64,000 bases of DNA from Mesocentrotus franciscanus (taxonomy: Eukaryota > Echinodermata > Echinoidea > Camarodonta > Strongylocentrotidae). The position numbers and the translations under genes are program-made. The DNA lies in contig CP137686.1 of the NCBI GenBank assembly GCA_037976565.1, forward strand, positions 5,692,270 through 5,756,269, read 5' to 3'. Positions within the stretch are counted from its first letter, which is position 1; each line of letters begins with the position of its first letter. Positions 59,209 to 64,000 of the stretch are shown here, piece after piece. Below the pieces are notes generated by a model that saw only the letters and a program-made list of their open reading frames with translations, did not search any database and was not told the DNA's origin.

Positions 59209-60906
59209 AAACTAGATGAATCTTCGACTGCGATCAGTCGAAAAATGATGCTTTGGCCATAGAGCGGTTTTACAAAACAAAACAGAAGCAATTTGTAAAA
59301 CTCAAGTTTGATTGTAATCCATTAACAGGTTCTCAGAATGCCGTGATTACATGCTATTTTTCATATACATGTATGATCCTTTGATCTTTGACATCATGAC
59401 CCTAAAATCTAATCAGATCATTGGCTCTGCAAGATACTTACATGTCCCGAGTTTGATAGTAATCCATCTGTCATTTCTAATGATAATGCGATCACATGAT
59501 ATTTTGCATCATAATGAGCCCCATGACCTTTGACCTCATGACCACAAAATCTAATCACTTCATTGGCTCTGCAAGTTACATGTCCCGAGTTTGATGGTAA
59601 TCAGTCTATCGGTTCTAATGATAATGCGATCACATGCTATTTTTTGCATACATAATGAGCCCAAAGACCTTTGACCTCATGTCAACAAATGACCAAACAC
59701 CTTGGATTTGCCCATTTGACAAGAAGATACACTAAAACGAACTAGATGGATGTTCGACAGCACGCATTTGAAAATGATGCCTCCGCCAATTTTACAAAAC
59801 AAAACAGAAGCAATTATTAAAATTCAAGTTTGATTGTAATCCATTAAAGGGATTGGGTATAACTTTGTCTCAGATTCTGAAACAAAATCCTGGATTTAGC
59901 TCATGCCGCAATGATAAACCTTTAGGTCAGTAAGGAACACCATGTTTTTTACAAGCCGATCGCCTGTCTGATTATCAAGATATTTATGATTGGAAATCGA
60001 AATCAAATTTTGCGTTTTCCTAACGGTTTTCATAACACTACAGTCTATTGGGGAAAATGAATATGGTAAAACCGGTCACTCAAACAAATTCTACTTTTTT
60101 GAGGCCTTTCATGATCATTTTGAAGCGCAATTTTTTCAGGGCTTCATTATTACACCATATCACAGACACTGATGACACGTAGGGCCATGCATCTCAGATT
60201 TAACATTGTTAAACGATGCCTTTAACAGGTTCGCAGAATATTGTGATTATAGCTATTTTTCATAGACATGTATGACCCTTTGAACTATGACCTCATGACC
60301 CTAAAATCTAATCAGTTCATTGGCTCTGCAAGATGCATACATGTCCCGAGTTTGATAGTAATCCATCCGTCAGTATTGACAATGTGTTCACAAGCTATTT
60401 TTGCATACATAATGAGCCCCATGACCTTTGACCTCATGACCCCAAAATCTAATCAGTTCATTGGCTCTGCAAGATACATACATGACCCAAGTTTGGCGGT
60501 AATCCATTAATCGGCTCTTGTGATAATGCGATCACGAGCTATTTTTGCATACATAATTGGCCCTGTAACCTTTGACCTTGTGACTCCAAAATCTAATCAG
60601 TTCATTGGCTCTGCAAGACATATACATGACCCAAGTTTGGCAGTAATCCATCAATCGGTTCTTGAGATAACGTGATCGCAAGCTATTTTTGCATACATAA
60701 TGAGCCCTGTGACCTTTGACCTCGTGACCCCAAAATCTAATCAGTTCATTAGCTCTGCAAGATACATACATGACCCAAGTTCCGCGGTAATCCATCAACC
60801 GGTTCTTGAGATAACGTGATCACGAGAACGGGACGTACGTACCGGACGTACGGATGTACAGACAACCAGAAAACATAATGCCTCTGGCTACTTTGTAGCG
60901 GAGGCA
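59209..60906 (+). mobile_element. Rolling-circle-like minisatellite element, family 1 copy 2
   Basis: Same units, ACGT/GGAC tract and 3' hairpin (CTACTTTGTAG core) as 25289-26365. There are two 5' starts (AACTAGATG at 59210 and again at about 59741), so it is a truncated copy followed by a second one. A TTAA-flanked MITE is nested at 59848-60221. The 3' end lies 22 bp from an SMC6 splice donor. Confidence 0.8.
59848..60221. mobile_element. 374-bp TTAA-flanked insertion in the family 1 element
   Basis: Other copies read CCATTAACGGGTTCTCAG continuously. Here the sequence between TTAA (59844-59847) and TTAA (60222-60225) is extra. Ends AGGGATTGGG and AACGATGCCT are only weakly inverted. Confidence 0.85.
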
Positions 60907-60928
60907 TAAAAATAGACTATTGTCTGAC

Positions 60929-63900
60929 CCGATCTCATTGTCAGTGTCTCCCAGGAGAATCTTTGCGCTCTTCTGCATGGACGAGTAGTAGCGCTGCTCA
61001 GCACCAGCATAAATCTGATCACCCTCTAGAGTGAAAGCCTCTCTGCAGTTCTTTGGGGGCTGTCTCAGGTAATTCCGGGCATCCTTGCTTCTCTCAATCA
61101 ATAAGATGCTCTCTACACCACGCTGGAGATAGGATTCAAAGGGTTCAATGCACACTGTCAATGTCATCAATGTCAATAAAAGGCTCATGAAGTCATCAAT
61201 GTTCAAACCGTTGGCTATATGGTTTCAAGAAACAATGAAGATACGACTTTGTGTCAGATTGAAAATGATACATATTATCATTCTGTGGAGAAAAAAAATT
61301 AAGAATAATTTGCAATAGGCAAAACAAATTTCTAAATGCCAATATTCTTCAAGATCTATTTGTACCCAAATAGACACTCTGTATCTATTTCAGCATTTCA
61401 ATATATTTCAATAAAAACCTCATAAGTTTCATTAAGTTCATTGGATAGACTCCCCCTACCATCTGAGCTCAAACTGCAATGAAAACCTTCCAATCATGAA
61501 TTCTGTCAGGATTAGAATACAAATTTTGGAATACGAATGATGCCTAAAAAGAAAACAAGCTACCGTAATGCAGTTAGAAAGCAGTATAGGCAATGATCCT
61601 AGTCATAAGTGAACCAGAGTCGAATCTAAGTTAATGTGGTATAGCTCTCGGGCAAGCATTCATCCTTAATTACCTAGTCCACAGGATAAGACTTTGCAGG
61701 GATAGGCATTGCAGGGATTTGCAGTCTCAAAATCTCAAAACTTGTAAGAGGGCCAAAATGTTGTAAAAAACAAAAAAGATAATTGAAAACTTTCCTAAGA
61801 GTATGGTGGCAAAATATTAAATATTAGCAAAATTACAGTCATTTTTACTTTTCAAGTTTGAATTTTGCAATCGACAGTGTATTATTCACCCAATTTGTTG
61901 TTCACAAAATGAGAAAACCACAAATTTTTTTAATCAGAAATTTTGCACATATTTTCATAAATTCATCTTCCTGCTGCAGTTACATATTTGAATTTTTTGA
62001 GAGCGTGCAAATCCGTGATAGGGGCTTTAATTCCATAGAAGTCTTGCAGCTTACACAATGCATCCTTATTTTCTGAGCAGTCAGGTAAAAACCAACCGAC
62101 CAGACAAGTGCGACCGACCAACTGACCAATCAATCAAGGGTGATGGTCAGATCAGGGCCACATCATAAAAGGAGATGTGATTGATCGAACTCAATCACAA
62201 ATCAACAAATCATTGATCATAGATTGACTTGTGTATAATTGGGGACCTGAGTTCAATTCAGATTGATCACTCTTCTTTACAGGACAGGACTAAGGTGAAA
62301 TACAATGAACTTTACCTCATTGACAAGAGTGTTGAAGATTACTGGGTTGCTGACATCAACGCTATCTAGAAAGCAGGGGAAGTCATTACTCTGTACAGCT
62401 GAACAACGGATGTCACACCGGTTTGCCTGTATAGTGACCAAGATTGATGAGAAGGGTGAAAGAAGAGGTATCGCATATATAGTGTTACGTCAGCAAATAT
62501 TTGCCAGAAATGTGTTATACTTGCAGCAATAAAAGGGTTGTATGACATATGCCCCAGTGACATCTGCTGCACAGTCACTATTAGTTCTTAATTGCAATCC
62601 TGAAACACTATACATAGCCCTAACCCATGACAATTTTAATTGCACATATTGTATGTTCAGAGACTGAAGGGCTCTAACTGGTGTATTTGTACATAGAGTA
62701 AACATCCTTATAACACTAAGCAGGTGATATCAAGTACCATATTATCATCCTGACTTAAAGCCTAGGTGCCTTTCAAGGTTTTCAAAAGCACTCAATAAAT
62801 TACTTCCAAACAGACAGTCAATTACTGCATCTTGGAAGAGCGTCCAAAATATAGACTAATGTCTTTCCAAAGGACATATCTTACCCAGTCACACCACTAC
62901 ACCAACTACAAACTAACCAACACGTGAGAAAATGTTGGCCATTTGGGGTACTGTTGTTTTTTGTCTGTTTGTATAGTCTTCTGGGCTGATGTTGGCTTGT
63001 CAGCGTGACTAGGCTATAAGGGTACAGAAGAGATTTGAATTTTGGAGATATATCCACTTGACAGCTAGAACTATACACAAAGCAACTGGCAAATAGTCCT
63101 GGAATATTTACAATCTGAGGTATGCCAGGACTCTGTTCCAATGACACAAACAAAAACTATAATGATAATGAAAATAATATATTTATATGGCGCGTTTCCC
63201 ATATACAATTTCAAATGCACTTTACAATTTTGTTACTGACAGAAAAGGGGAGTATTGAGAAAATGAACTATCCTTGTGTACCTCAAACTTTGAAGTGATG
63301 ATGGAGGGTTGAGGAGCATTCTGTGGGATGAGACGATTCATGATGTCCTTGAGAATACTAGCATCATGCAGGTCATGACAACAGAAGGAATGCATCAATC
63401 GTTTCAAGCAAGCTTCCACACCAAGCGCCCAACGAACATCCTTCAGCTTCATGAATGATCCTGGAAAAAACCCAGATTTTTTAACAAAACCTATACTGAG
63501 CAAGTTGTTTTTTGCCGACACAAAGAATCATTACATAATAAATACTCTAAAACTGCAATCCATTTTTATATCAAGTCAATGAACTTAGGTAAAAGAGTGA
63601 TCTTTTTTCATACCGGTAATTAAAAGTATTGAGCAGTAATATGGAAAGCATTAGTTCGATAGGTTTTCTACATCATGGGGGTGGGGGACGGTTGTTTGAC
63701 AATTCATCAGATAACATGTACATTAAACATTTGATATACATCATAAAAAGAAATCTAGGTATTCAGTCGAGGTAAATCATTCTCCAATCCCATGTACCGG
63801 TATTCCTTTTCTTCTTTAGTAAACTGTATGTTGTAACACAGACAAGCAAATATTTTTTGGACCATTGTTGCACGCATCCCCACCTGACTTTTATTTGGCA

Positions 63901-64000
63901 CCTAAAAAAACACCTCTGCTGCGGTTCATCACCGCATGTGCAAATGAGAGTTCACTGCTAAAGCAATGGTAACAAATGCTTACCCACAGGACCAAGGGGC
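60929..64000 (-). CDS. SMC6: SMC6, hinge-region exons, partial at both ends
   Basis: Exons in transcript order: 63984-64000 (open at window edge), 63282-63460, 62316-62390, 60929-61122. Translated pieces are PLGPVGSFMKLKDVRWALGV, then [87 protein letters not shown], then RYYSS and DTDNEIG. These match the SMC6 segment running from the second coiled-coil edge through the hinge ([20 protein letters not shown] in vertebrates). SMC6 pairs with SMC5 in the complex that handles recombination intermediates and stalled forks. Phases agree; a short exon may be missing between SKFE and SNDFP. The last donor (GG|gtcaga) is weak, and no downstream SMC6 exon is found. Confidence 0.87.

Noticed and set aside
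60268..60798. ORFs on both strands in the family 1 minisatellite (also near 25753-26169)
   Set aside because: Open frames arise from unit periodicity; the peptides merely repeat the unit.

Overview
This is animal nuclear DNA: AT-rich, with long introns bounded by GT-AG sites, vertebrate-type protein families and a very dense load of non-LTR retrotransposons, tRNA-derived SINEs, MITEs and minisatellites. The gene content and the apparently unmerged haplotypes fit a marine invertebrate deuterostome, perhaps an echinoderm; that assignment is inference. Window 33826-34325 is a 500-base run of N (assembly gap).

Left part (1-13.5 kb), + strand: the 3' two thirds of a coiled-coil gene that I identify as a centrobin (CNTROB) orthologue. 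Thirteen exons with fully consistent splice phases give 751 residues, and the 5' end lies before the window. Its introns hold a 27-bp minisatellite, a non-LTR retrotransposon with a long intact fusion ORF, a SINE and MITEs. The last coding exon has been amplified into a 115/126-bp tandem array just past the stop codon.

Middle (13.5-21.6 kb): no gene that I can support. It holds several small inverted-repeat elements and otherwise unexplained AT-rich DNA.

Right part (21.6-57.5 kb), - strand: an HLTF orthologue (Rad5-type SNF2 ATPase with an internal RING finger), read from high to low coordinates. Fourteen exons are phase-consistent from the linker before motif Ia to the C terminus. The exons for the HIRAN domain and for motif I (Walker A) are not in the window. 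The exons around the RING finger (here D, E, F, G) occur twice, on either side of the N gap. This looks like two unmerged haplotypes or a tandem duplication, and the two copies carry different defects and different transposon insertions.

Far right (60.9-64 kb), - strand: four exons of an SMC6 orthologue covering the hinge region, open at the window edge. Its 3' half should follow at lower coordinates, but truncated HLTF follows instead, so 57.5-60.9 kb is either a misjoin or a rearrangement breakpoint.

The most striking non-genic signal is a set of four unrelated-in-sequence element families sharing one architecture: a subterminal inverted repeat, an internal minisatellite carrying TGACCTTTGACC (a perfect nuclear-receptor DR1 site on the other strand), a short-period simple repeat, and a 3' terminal hairpin with a three-base loop. 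Two of them have empty sites in the paralogous HLTF copy that show precise insertion with no target duplication, as expected for rolling-circle (Helitron/Helentron-like) elements. A second theme is several different MITE families flanked by TTAA.
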